Shown here: positions 54,035 to 61,919 of the stretch, one piece after another | How positions within the stretch are numbered: the stretch's first letter is position 1 | How the letters are laid out: each line of letters begins with the position of its first letter | Origin: UBA8309 sp009936825 | GTDB taxonomy: Bacteria; Pseudomonadota; Alphaproteobacteria; Puniceispirillales; Puniceispirillaceae | Assembly (NCBI GenBank): GCA_938082345.1 | Contig: CALLKZ010000019.1 | Span: 1 to 64,000, forward strand | Length of the DNA: 64,000 nucleotides | Direction of reading: 5' to 3' | The notes under the pieces: generated by a model | Database searches by the model: none | What the model was told of the DNA's origin: nothing | The model's input: only the letters and a program-made list of their open reading frames with translations | Program-made: the position numbers and the translations under genes

Positions 54035-55105
54035 TTAGCTGAGAACCGCAGCAATGGCCTTGCTGGTATAATCAACCATCGGGATAATTCGCGCATAATT
54101 CATATGCCGCGGCCCCAAAACACCAATCGCGCCGATAACCGTCTGGTTGGCGTTGTGATAAGGCGCGATGACCAACGAGCAGCCGGTATTCACGAACAGA
54201 TTATTCTCCGCACCAATGAAAATCTTCACGCCATCACCATTACCCGTCGCCGATAATAGCCGCAAAGCATTTTCGCGCGCCTCAAGCTCATCAAAAAGTT
54301 GGCGAATAGTGCTAAGATCTTCGCCCGTATCAAGCGAGTCAAACATTGTAGCATCCAGCAAATTGGACTGGCCGCGCATCACCAGAACAGTTTCTTCCGA
54401 GGCATTTCCCTCAGACCACAACCCAACGCCCTGTTCCACCAGACGCCGTGACATTTCATCAAGCTCGGCACGTTGCGCCGCTATTTCCGAGCGAATCAAC
54501 CCGGTGGCAGCGGTCAGATCGCGCCCCGAAAGCCGGGCATTCATATAGTTGCTGGCGCGGATCAGCGCTGATTGCGGCACCCCTGCCGGAAGATCAATCA
54601 GGCGGTTTTCAACCTTGCCATCCATCCGCACCAAAACCGCCAACGCACGTTTTTCACCCAACGGAACAAATTCAAAATGCTGAAGTTCGGCATTGCTGGC
54701 AGGCGACAGAACAAGACTGGCACATTGCGAAAGCCCGGACAGTGTACGACTGGTTTTTTCCAGCAATTCATCAACCGAAATGCCCCGCGTGGCGCATTCA
54801 CCGTCAATCGACATCCGATCTTCTTTGGTCAGATCATTGGTGAATTCCATTAATCCATCAACAAACATCCGCAAACCGGTCTCGGTCGGAACGCGCCCCG
54901 CCGAGATATGCGGCGAGAAGAGCAACCCCGCCTGTTCCAAATCACTCATGTTACTGCGAACTGATGCCGGCGAGAGATCATGTTTCAAATGTCTCGCCAG
55001 TGTTTTTGACCCGATGGGCTGGCCAGTTTCAAGATACGCACCGACTAGCGCGTTGAAAATCTCAAGAGCGCGAGGTTTCAATCCGAGAAGGGTGGCGTCA
55101 TTCAT
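54035..55105 (-). CDS. hrcA: Heat-inducible transcription repressor HrcA
   Basis: Repressor that binds CIRCE operators (usually at groESL) and depends on GroEL for activity (known). 356 residues from ATG 55105; the frame extends one codon to a TTG. N-terminal winged helix with LVGAYLETGQPIGSKTLA and LSPASVRSNMSDLEQAGLLFSPHISAGRVPTETGLRMFVD, then the GAF-like domain ending VIGAIGVLGPRHMNYARIIPMVDYTSKAI. I see no CIRCE inverted repeat before hrcA, grpE or dnaK, so its target is probably outside. It is divergent from rph. Confidence 0.95.
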   Translation of the reverse strand: MNDATLLGLKPRALEIFNALVGAYLETGQPIGSKTLARHLKHDLSPASVRSNMSDLEQAGLLFSPHISAGRVPTETGLRMFVDGLMEFTNDLTKEDRMSIDGECATRGISVDELLEKTSRTLSGLSQCASLVLSPASNAELQHFEFVPLGEKRALAVLVRMDGKVENRLIDLPAGVPQSALIRASNYMNARLSGRDLTAATGLIRSEIAAQRAELDEMSRRLVEQGVGLWSEGNASEETVLVMRGQSNLLDATMFDSLDTGEDLSTIRQLFDELEARENALRLLSATGNGDGVKIFIGAENNLFVNTGCSLVIAPYHNANQTVIGAIGVLGPRHMNYARIIPMVDYTSKAIAAVLS

Positions 55106-55187
55106 CAAACCAGCTTAGGGTAATCTCAAACTCGTGGTCAATGTCACAGTCCCTTTATTGTCTAATAAATTTTCAAAAGAGGTTTCG

Positions 55188-55913
55188 ATGCAACGTCCAT
55201 CAGGCAGAGATGCCAGCCACCTTCGCGCTATTTCTATTGAGCCCGACATATCGCTGCATGCCGAAGGGTCCTGTATGGCGAAATTTGGCAACACCCATGT
55301 GTTATGCACCGCATCGGTTGAAAATCGCGTTCCCAATTTTTTGCGCAACACCGGCAAGGGCTGGGTGACCGCTGAATACGGAATGCTGCCCCGGTCAACT
55401 CACTCTCGAAGCGACCGTGAAGCGGCGCGCGGAAAACAGGGGGGCCGCACGCTGGAAATTCAACGCTTAATCGGTCGGGCGCTGCGTTCAGTTACCGATC
55501 TTAGCGCGCTTGGTGAACATCAAATTAAACTGGATTGCGATGTTATTCAGGCTGATGGTGGTACGCGTACAGCGGCAATCACCGGGGCTTGGGTTGCGCT
55601 GCGGATTGCCTGCGAGAAGTTGCTTTTGGCCGGGGCAATCACGCGCCAGCCAATGACCGATCAGGTTGCCGCAATTTCATGCGGAGTTTGGCAGGGAATG
55701 CCGGTTACTGATCTGGATTATGCCGAAGATAGCACCGCCGAGATTGACGCCAATTTCGTGCTAAGCGCCAGTACCGGACTGGTGGAAATTCAGGCCACCG
55801 GCGAAGAGCGCCCCTTTTCCCGCGCCGAACTTGATTCCATGCTGGATCTCGCAACATCCAGCTGCTCACAGCTTTTCGAATTGCAGATGAGCGCCGTACG
55901 CGCTGCAAGCTGA
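55188..55913 (+). CDS. rph: Ribonuclease PH
   Basis: Phosphorolytic 3' exonuclease trimming tRNA and rRNA ends. 241 residues from ATG 55188, preceded by AAAGAGG; the open frame to 55134 is not conserved. Blocks: RPSGRDASHLRAISIEPD, GKGWVTAEYGMLPRSTHSR, GRTLEIQRLIGRALR and DCDVIQADGGTRTAAITG, with the phosphate-binding arginines in RxxxR context intact. First gene of the rph-rdgB-hemW run. Confidence 0.96.
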   Translation: MQRPSGRDASHLRAISIEPDISLHAEGSCMAKFGNTHVLCTASVENRVPNFLRNTGKGWVTAEYGMLPRSTHSRSDREAARGKQGGRTLEIQRLIGRALRSVTDLSALGEHQIKLDCDVIQADGGTRTAAITGAWVALRIACEKLLLAGAITRQPMTDQVAAISCGVWQGMPVTDLDYAEDSTAEIDANFVLSASTGLVEIQATGEERPFSRAELDSMLDLATSSCSQLFELQMSAVRAAS

Positions 55914-55942
55914 CCGGCTCAGGCTCCAAGATTTGCCCCATC

Positions 55943-55975
55943 GGAAAGGCCAAGTGGGAAAGGCCAAGTGGGAAA
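55943..55975. repeat. 14-bp exact tandem repeat between rph and rdgB
   Basis: GGAAAGGCCAAGTG occurs twice without change (55943-55956, 55957-55970) and a third copy begins (GGAAA). It lies 20 bp before the rdgB start. Confidence 0.85.
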
Positions 55976-55995
55976 TAACCGCATAGGACGAGAAC

Positions 55996-56637
55996 ATGAC
56001 AAATCGGATTTTTGATCAGGATGAGCTTGTTCTGGCATCGCATAATGATGGCAAGCTTGTTGAAATTGCAGCGTTGTTTGACTCCCGTCCCTTTAAGATT
56101 TCTTCGGCCAAGGAATATGATCTGCCTGAACCCGAAGAAACCGAGGCTACATTTACCGGTAATGCCCTTTTAAAGGCAAAGGCGACAACGCTTGCCACCG
56201 GCAAAGTTGCGCTTGCCGATGATTCAGGTCTTGTCGTTCCGGCGATTAATGGTGATCCGGGAATTTATTCGGCAAGATGGGCCGGCCCCAATAAAGATTT
56301 TGGCATGGCGATGGAAAGGGTTAATTCGTCAATCGCCAACTTAAAAAACACCCGAACTACCAATGTTCCTGAAGGGTCCGGCGATAAGGATCGATCTGCC
56401 CATTTTATCTGCGTGCTGGCTATGTGCTGGCCAGATGGGCATGAGGAAGTGTTCGAAGGCCGGGTTGATGGCACGCTGGTTTGGCCGCCGCGTGGCAAAA
56501 ATGGTTTTGGCTATGATCCAATGTTTGTGGCCACCGGATATGATGTAACTTTTGGCGAGATGGATTCTGAAGAAAAGTTGGCCATTGGACACCGCGCCGA
56601 TGCCTTTTCCAAACTTGTTGCGGCCATCCTGCCATGA
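55996..56637 (+). CDS. rdgB: Non-canonical purine NTP pyrophosphatase
   Basis: Hydrolyses ITP, dITP and XTP to keep them out of nucleic acids. 213 residues. Seen: LASHNDGKLVEIAAL (the SxNxxK-type substrate motif), EETEATFTGNALLKA, ADDSGLVV, PGIYSARWAG and GFGYDPMF. AGGACGAG precedes the ATG. The stop overlaps the hemW start by four bases. Confidence 0.95.
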   Translation: MTNRIFDQDELVLASHNDGKLVEIAALFDSRPFKISSAKEYDLPEPEETEATFTGNALLKAKATTLATGKVALADDSGLVVPAINGDPGIYSARWAGPNKDFGMAMERVNSSIANLKNTRTTNVPEGSGDKDRSAHFICVLAMCWPDGHEEVFEGRVDGTLVWPPRGKNGFGYDPMFVATGYDVTFGEMDSEEKLAIGHRADAFSKLVAAILP

Positions 56638-57893
56638 TTGAAGCTACTACGCCAGCATCAGGAAATGCGGTGTTGGGCCCCCATAATAGATTGGGACCCA
56701 ATGCTAGATTAGCGCCCAATGCTAGATTAGGACTCTACGTTCATTGGCCTTTTTGCCGCGCGAAATGCCCCTATTGTGATTTTAATTCGCATGTATCCCG
56801 CGACGTTGATAACGCCGCTTTTGCCCGCGCTTTTCGACGCGAAATGCAACATCTGGCTGATTTATATTCTGCTGGAAGAGAGGTAAGCAGTATCTTTTTT
56901 GGCGGCGGCACGCCCAGCTTGATGCCGCCTTGGCTGCTCGATGGAATTTTGCAGGATGCAGAAGATATTTTCGGTTTTAGCGATGGTATAGAGATTACCG
57001 CCGAGGCCAATCCAACATCAACCGAGGCTGAGAACCTAAGCGCGTTCAAATCGGCAGGTGTAAACCGGGTTTCGCTTGGGGTTCAGTCGATGAGTGACGC
57101 TGATCTGAGTTTTTTGGGGCGCGAACATTCCGTTCGTGAGGCTTTGCAGGCGGTGGAGGTTGCGCGGCAGCTTTTTGACCGCGTTTCCATAGATTTAATT
57201 TATGCGTTGCACGGCCAAACGGCACAGCGCTGGGAGAAGGAACTGACATCCGCGCTGCAGCTGGGGCTGGATCATATGTCACTTTACCAACTGACGATTG
57301 AAAGTGGCACCGCGTTTTTTGCGCGCAACAATGCAGGGGAAATTCTGACTGTCGATGATGATCTCGCCGCCGATCTCTATCTGTTGACGGACGATATAAT
57401 GACGGCGGCGAAGATGCCAGCCTATGAAGTGTCAAACTATGCGCGCCCCGGCAGCGAATGCCAGCATAATTTGATTTACTGGCGGGCCGAGGACTGGATT
57501 GGCATCGGCCCCGGAGCGCATAGTCGTATCACCAAAACCGGTGCGCGTGGCAGGGAGCGTCACGGCCTTGCGACACGCCGCAATCCGTCCAGCTGGCTTG
57601 CAGATATTGAAAAAAATGGCCACGGAATCGATATCACCACACAAGACACGCTGGCCGACTGCGTTGCCGAGCGGTTGATGATGGGATTGCGCCTGTCAGA
57701 AGGCATTGATCTTGGCGTTTTTGAAAGCCAGTTTGGCGCGCTGAACCGCCATATTGATCCAGCATCCATTCAGAATTTTTGCCAAATGGGGCTGTTAACA
57801 CAAACGCCTGACCGACTGGCCGCAACCAGAGACGGACGGTTGGTGCTGAACCGGATTCTGGCTGATTTGCTTACTGATACAGCCTCAAAATAA
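56634..57893 (+). CDS. hemW: Radical SAM heme-related protein HemW
   Basis: Radical-SAM protein implicated in heme trafficking/insertion rather than coproporphyrinogen oxidation (known for HemW). 419 residues. Cluster ligands C41, C45 and C48 in CRAKCPYCDF; FFGGGTPSLM, GVNRVSLGVQS and IDLIYALHGQT follow, then the HemN C-terminal domain. The first 33 residues are not conserved and hold three six-residue repeats (LGPHNR, LGPNAR, LAPNAR) from an 18-bp tandem repeat, so the true N-terminus has been lengthened or an internal start is used. Confidence 0.93.
   Translation: MIEATTPASGNAVLGPHNRLGPNARLAPNARLGLYVHWPFCRAKCPYCDFNSHVSRDVDNAAFARAFRREMQHLADLYSAGREVSSIFFGGGTPSLMPPWLLDGILQDAEDIFGFSDGIEITAEANPTSTEAENLSAFKSAGVNRVSLGVQSMSDADLSFLGREHSVREALQAVEVARQLFDRVSIDLIYALHGQTAQRWEKELTSALQLGLDHMSLYQLTIESGTAFFARNNAGEILTVDDDLAADLYLLTDDIMTAAKMPAYEVSNYARPGSECQHNLIYWRAEDWIGIGPGAHSRITKTGARGRERHGLATRRNPSSWLADIEKNGHGIDITTQDTLADCVAERLMMGLRLSEGIDLGVFESQFGALNRHIDPASIQNFCQMGLLTQTPDRLAATRDGRLVLNRILADLLTDTASK
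56673..56726 (+). repeat. 18-bp in-frame tandem repeat at the hemW N-terminus
   Basis: Units at 56673-56690, 56691-56708 and 56709-56726, ending in ATAATAGA, ATGCTAGA and ATGCTAGA, encode LGPHNR, LGPNAR and LAPNAR directly before the conserved LGLYVHWPFC. Confidence 0.85.
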
Positions 57894-57897
57894 CTTG

Positions 57898-59700
57898 TCA
57901 TATCTTATCGGGGGCTGGTTGGACTAATGTCGATATGCCGCCACTGATCTGCCGCAGCTCAAAACTGCGTTGGTTGCCGCCATTTGGCAGCAGCCGATAG
58001 GCCCCGCTAAAACCGCTAAACCCTGTTTCAGAAACCAGCGCTTTTCGCCATTCGGTATTTTGACTTTTCGCCAGCACCGACATCATCGCCATCGCATCAA
58101 AGCTAAGCCTAGCCAGTGCACCAGGCCGGTTTTCCCAGACCTCCGACCACAGCGCATTGAATTTTTCATCCTGAGCGGTTGGCCGCGAGGTAAACAGCCC
58201 ACCCTGAAGCGACGGTTCGCTTAAAATGCGACTCTGATTCCACTGTGCATTGCCAAGATAAAGAACGCGCTCTGAATCAGCATCGTAATAAGCCAAAACA
58301 GGGGCGGTACGAAGAGCAAAATCAGCACTGCCAGCAAATAGCACAGCATCAAAGCGCGGCGGCGGTAAGTCTGTAACCGCTATAGGACCTTCATCTTCGG
58401 CCGGTGGTTCATAACCAGTAAAGGTGCGAATGGCCGATTTCAACTGATCCTCATCAGCAAGCTGATCGGCATTCAAGGTCATCATATCTTCGGGGCGAAG
58501 ACCGAACTGGCCAAGCCTTTTGGCAGCATGACGCGCCAGACGCTGACCAAAGGAAGAATTCTCAGCAATAATTCCAATTTTGCCGCGCCCCGCAGTCAAC
58601 GCATGACCAAGAAGAAGATCAACCTGCTGCTCTGGCATATACCCGAATAGCCAACTACCACTAGCCGCAATCTCAGCATTATTAGATAGGGCCAGCATGG
58701 GAAGACCAGCATTTCTGGTGACAACACGCGCCGGAATAACGGCATCGGAGAACAGCGGCCCAACAATAATGTCAGCTTGCGAGTCAATCGCTTGGCGGGC
58801 AGCCATCTCAGCGTTTGGGCCTGATTCGGTATCAAACACCATAAGTTCAATTTGCGGATCACGAAGAGAGAATAGCGCAAGCTCGGCGCCGCGAAGAAGT
58901 TCATTCCCAAGGTTGATATTAGCCCCGCTTTGAGGGATCAAAAGAGCAATGCGCGTAATTCCCTGACCCTTTGCAGGAAGTTTGAATGCTTTGGGAATGG
59001 GGGGGGATTGTTTTGCTGCCAGCATTGAAAAAGCCGCCTCCAGCGCTTCAGCAGCAAGAGATTCGTCCGGCCCAACCGGAATTTTAGGCTCAATAACCGG
59101 CGTTTTATTTTTTTGCGCAGTTTCTATGTTCCAGATAATGCTGCCAACGACATCTTTTTCAACCGGCGCATCTTCTTTCAAATTATTGGCAATTTTCCCT
59201 TCTTCGCTCTGGTCCAGGTTGGATTGGCTCCGGGTGATCTGGTCCTGTGTAGCTTGATCATCAGCAATTCGGTCATCAGAACTTGGCACCGCCCGATCAA
59301 TCACCCCGGCAATCGACGGGTTCAGGCGGGCGATCTTCAGCTCTTTGGAAGGTTGCGTTAATACAGGATCTGGCTCTGCTTCACTATTTGGGCCAGTTTG
59401 GGTTGGTGGCACAGCACTTTCAGTATTGGGACCTTCAGTAGTGCGACCTGCAGCATTGGTAATTATGCCCGTTTCGGTAATTTCTTCAGTTGACGTCGGG
59501 GCCTTGTTCTGTGGAAGCGACGCCTGATCTACCGCCACACCGCAAGCCGAAAGAACCCCCGCACACAGCAAAGTAACCAGAAAGCTGGCATTTTTACTGT
59601 TACGATAATTCTGACTTTTCGCCCGATTCTTCAATCCTTTCCAGTTTTTCAAACCAGATAGGTGCCCGACAAACTTTTTCCGCCCCAAAACAATCCTCAT
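57898..59700 (-). CDS. Penicillin-binding protein activator (LpoA/LppC-like lipoprotein)
   Basis: 600 residues from ATG 59700, chosen for the strong GGGAGG upstream; the frame is open to 59751. Signal peptide with a long basic n-region and lipobox VLSAC, so outer-membrane lipoprotein. A Thr/Asn/Gln-rich linker (about 60-230) precedes a periplasmic-binding-protein-like fold (about 240-600; IALLIPQSGANINLGNELLRGAELALF). In this operon context such proteins are annotated as PBP activators; activation of PBP1A is known only for gamma-proteobacterial LpoA. It is convergent with hemW (4 bp) and divergent from rsmI. Confidence 0.85.
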   Translation of the reverse strand: MRIVLGRKKFVGHLSGLKNWKGLKNRAKSQNYRNSKNASFLVTLLCAGVLSACGVAVDQASLPQNKAPTSTEEITETGIITNAAGRTTEGPNTESAVPPTQTGPNSEAEPDPVLTQPSKELKIARLNPSIAGVIDRAVPSSDDRIADDQATQDQITRSQSNLDQSEEGKIANNLKEDAPVEKDVVGSIIWNIETAQKNKTPVIEPKIPVGPDESLAAEALEAAFSMLAAKQSPPIPKAFKLPAKGQGITRIALLIPQSGANINLGNELLRGAELALFSLRDPQIELMVFDTESGPNAEMAARQAIDSQADIIVGPLFSDAVIPARVVTRNAGLPMLALSNNAEIAASGSWLFGYMPEQQVDLLLGHALTAGRGKIGIIAENSSFGQRLARHAAKRLGQFGLRPEDMMTLNADQLADEDQLKSAIRTFTGYEPPAEDEGPIAVTDLPPPRFDAVLFAGSADFALRTAPVLAYYDADSERVLYLGNAQWNQSRILSEPSLQGGLFTSRPTAQDEKFNALWSEVWENRPGALARLSFDAMAMMSVLAKSQNTEWRKALVSETGFSGFSGAYRLLPNGGNQRSFELRQISGGISTLVQPAPDKI

Positions 59701-59722
59701 AAGAAACCTCCCACGGACATGT

Positions 59723-59754
59723 ATAATGACCTGTTTTTGCGCATAAGTCATTAT
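59723..59754. promoter_or_regulatory. 8-bp inverted repeat in lpoA-like / rsmI divergent spacer
   Basis: ATAATGAC (59723-59730) and GTCATTAT (59747-59754) are perfect inverted copies 16 bp apart, 23-30 bp from the lipoprotein start and 47 bp from the rsmI start. The right arm overlaps the third GCATAAGTC copy (59741-59749). A candidate operator for the divergent pair. Confidence 0.45.
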
Positions 59755-59800
59755 TCAGCTATATCTGTGCCTAATCAGAAAATTGAGCAAGATAGATCAC

Positions 59801-60655
59801 ATGAAACCGAAAGCGAATGGGACGCTTACCATTGTGGCAACGCCGATCGGCAATCTTGGTGATTTTACCCCACGCGCCTCAGAAACTCTGTCCAATGTCG
59901 ATATTATCGCCTGCGAGGATACGCGCGTGACACGCAAGCTCTTGCGCCTGACCGGAACCAATACAAGCGCAAAACTAGTGCCATATCATGACCATAATGG
60001 GGCAGGTATGCGACCATGGCTTATCGAAAAAATGGAAACCGGGGCGAATGTCGCCCTTGTCAGCGATGCCGGAACGCCGCTGATTTCAGATCCCGGATAT
60101 AAGCTGGTTGCCGCCTGCCGTGATCAGAATATAGGTGTATTCAGCACCCCTGGTGCCAGCGCTGTCATCACCGCGCTGGCGGTGTCCGGCCTGCCAACCG
60201 ACAGGTTTCTGTTTGCCGGATTCGTGCCGTCTGGAGCTAGTGCGCGGCAAGATATTTTTAAAGAGTTCGCCCAGATTTCCGCGACAACTATCTGGTTTGA
60301 TGCGCCAAGCAGACTGGCCGTGACTCTGGGTGAAATGGCGGAAATTATGGGTCCGCGCATCGCCGTGATTGCCCGCGAGCTAACCAAGCTTCATGAAGAA
60401 ATAATCCGCGGTGATCTTGCCGATCTGGCCACGCGTATAAAAACCGGGCCTACGCTGAAAGGTGAAATTGTGCTGGTTGTGGCGGGTGACGATGGCACAA
60501 AATCCCGCCTCGATGATGAAGCGCTGGTAGCGATGATCAGCGCTGAGCTGGAAGGTCAATCTGTTCGTGATGCCGTCGCTTCGGTCGTTGAAACCACAGG
60601 AATTGCCAAAAACCGCGTCTATAAGCTAGCACTATCCCTTGTCGATAAATCCTAA
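59801..60655 (+). CDS. rsmI: 16S rRNA (cytidine1402-2'-O)-methyltransferase
   Basis: Methylates C1402 in the decoding centre using SAM. 284 residues from ATG 59801 (the TTG at 59783 is the only longer start). Blocks: LTIVATPIGNLGDFTPRASETL, DIIACEDTRVTRKLL, LVSDAGTPLISDPGYKLV, and GEIVLVVAG. The terminal codons SLVDKS and the stop lie inside a 24-bp exact duplication. yraN follows. Confidence 0.95.
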   Translation: MKPKANGTLTIVATPIGNLGDFTPRASETLSNVDIIACEDTRVTRKLLRLTGTNTSAKLVPYHDHNGAGMRPWLIEKMETGANVALVSDAGTPLISDPGYKLVAACRDQNIGVFSTPGASAVITALAVSGLPTDRFLFAGFVPSGASARQDIFKEFAQISATTIWFDAPSRLAVTLGEMAEIMGPRIAVIARELTKLHEEIIRGDLADLATRIKTGPTLKGEIVLVVAGDDGTKSRLDDEALVAMISAELEGQSVRDAVASVVETTGIAKNRVYKLALSLVDKS

Positions 60656-60683
60656 CGGGCCCTTGTCGATAAATCCTAACGGG
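60636..60683. repeat. 24-bp exact tandem duplication across the rsmI stop
   Basis: Positions 60636-60659 and 60660-60683 are identical, beginning CCCTTGTCGATAAATCC and ending AACGGG. The first copy carries the last rsmI codons and stop; the second repeats them downstream. With no mismatch it looks recent. Confidence 0.95.
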
Positions 60684-60797
60684 ACCATAAACGTTTCTTG
60701 ATATTTAAGATTCGGCAAAAAGGGAAATGGCATCATCAAAACCACGAAACCTAGCCGCCGCCGCGCTGAAAGACTTGGCCGTCTTGCCGAGATTTTC

Positions 60798-61148
60798 GTG
60801 ATGATATGGATGCTGTGTACAGGCCACACTATTCTGGCGCGCCGTTGGAAAAGCCGGGTTGGCGAGATTGATCTGATCGTCCGGCGCGGCATGATGTTGA
60901 TGTTTATCGAAGTGAAATTCCGGTCATCACCGCATCATGCCTTGGTTAGGATAACCGATCATCTGGTTGTTCCGGGGCTGCGTCAGCGCCAACGGATCAT
61001 GCGTGCCGCACAGGCATTTGCCATCCAGCAACGCACTTCGGACGAATTTGACTGGCGCTTTGATATCGTTCAGATGCAATGGCCAAGCTGGAAAAACTGG
61101 AAATTTCTGCATCACACCCCCAATGCGTGGACCGCCGATGGACTATAA
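60798..61148 (+). CDS. yraN: UPF0102 (YraN) family protein, 5' end disrupted
   Basis: Small nuclease-fold protein of unknown function. The core ARRWKSRVGEIDLIVRRG and LMFIEVKFR (Glu/Asp/Lys nuclease residues) is intact. GTG 60798 is the first possible start in the frame, but family-like sequence continues upstream in the same frame (KPSRRRAERLGRLAEIF at about 60744-60797) with no ATG, GTG or TTG back to the stop at 60699. An ATG at 60727 lies one frame off; a single extra G after it would give MGIIKTTKPSRRRAERLG. So there is probably a 1-base deletion (real or a sequence error), or an unusual start. Confidence 0.75.
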   Translation: MMIWMLCTGHTILARRWKSRVGEIDLIVRRGMMLMFIEVKFRSSPHHALVRITDHLVVPGLRQRQRIMRAAQAFAIQQRTSDEFDWRFDIVQMQWPSWKNWKFLHHTPNAWTADGL

Positions 61149-61232
61149 ACTTCACTGCTTTCTCTTGACCATAGAATCACCAAGCGGCACATTGACCAAG
61201 ATACTAATCATGCAACCCAAGGAGGCGCTCGA

Positions 61233-61880
61233 ATGTCATCCTATTCAACTCAGATGACCCAGAACAGCCGGCAAGCTGGTCGGCAGATCAGAATGTCAGT
61301 TTTCTTGCCCTTTATTGCCATCGCTATCATGTGCAGCCTGCTATCAGGGTGTGTTGGCGCCGTAGTTGGCGTGGGAACCGCCGCAGTGGCTGCGTCAAAC
61401 ACCGAAAAGGGGCTGTCAACTTCGGTTGCTGACAGCGTGATTTTTGCCAAGTTGCATGACAAATTCGTGCAAAATGACGCTAGTCTTTCCACCACAGTTG
61501 ATGTGACCGTCAATGATGGGTCGGTATTGCTGACAGGAAAAGTCAAAACACCGGAAGAAAAAATTCTGGCAACAAAGCTTTCTTGGGAGATTCGCGGCGT
61601 CCGTGAGGTGATTAACGAGATACAGGTAACCGACAAATCATCAATCAAGGAGATCGCCAAGGATATGGCGGCCGGCGCACAGCTTCGTGGCAAGCTCATT
61701 GCTGACGGCGATGTGTCTTCGTTGAATTTCAGCATTGATGTGGTGAATGGTATCGTATACCTGTCCGGTGTCGCATCTGATGCTGAAGAAATGAACCGGG
61801 TAGTGCGCCATGCACGCGACCTTAAGTTTGCCAAGCAGGTGGTGAATTATATCACCCTGCAAACCGACCAGCGCGACTAG
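61233..61880 (+). CDS. BON-domain lipoprotein (OsmY/DolP-like)
   Basis: 215 residues. AAGGAGG lies 6 bases before the ATG. The signal peptide ends in the lipobox LLSGC, so it is lipid-anchored. Two BON domains follow (about 70-135: VDVTVNDGSVLLTGKVKTPEEKILA; about 140-210: FSIDVVNGIVYLSGVASDAEEM), the architecture of DolP/YraP, which helps outer-membrane integrity in E. coli (known). Next to yraN as in many proteobacteria. Confidence 0.9.
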   Translation: MSSYSTQMTQNSRQAGRQIRMSVFLPFIAIAIMCSLLSGCVGAVVGVGTAAVAASNTEKGLSTSVADSVIFAKLHDKFVQNDASLSTTVDVTVNDGSVLLTGKVKTPEEKILATKLSWEIRGVREVINEIQVTDKSSIKEIAKDMAAGAQLRGKLIADGDVSSLNFSIDVVNGIVYLSGVASDAEEMNRVVRHARDLKFAKQVVNYITLQTDQRD

Positions 61881-61919
61881 GCCCGTTCGGGTTAATTTGA
61901 TAAAATTAGGTCTGAAAAT

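Noticed and set aside
54035..55188. CIRCE operator near hrcA
   Set aside because: I looked for the TTAGCACTC/GAGTGCTAA dyad in the hrcA-rph, grpE and dnaK upstream regions and saw none.
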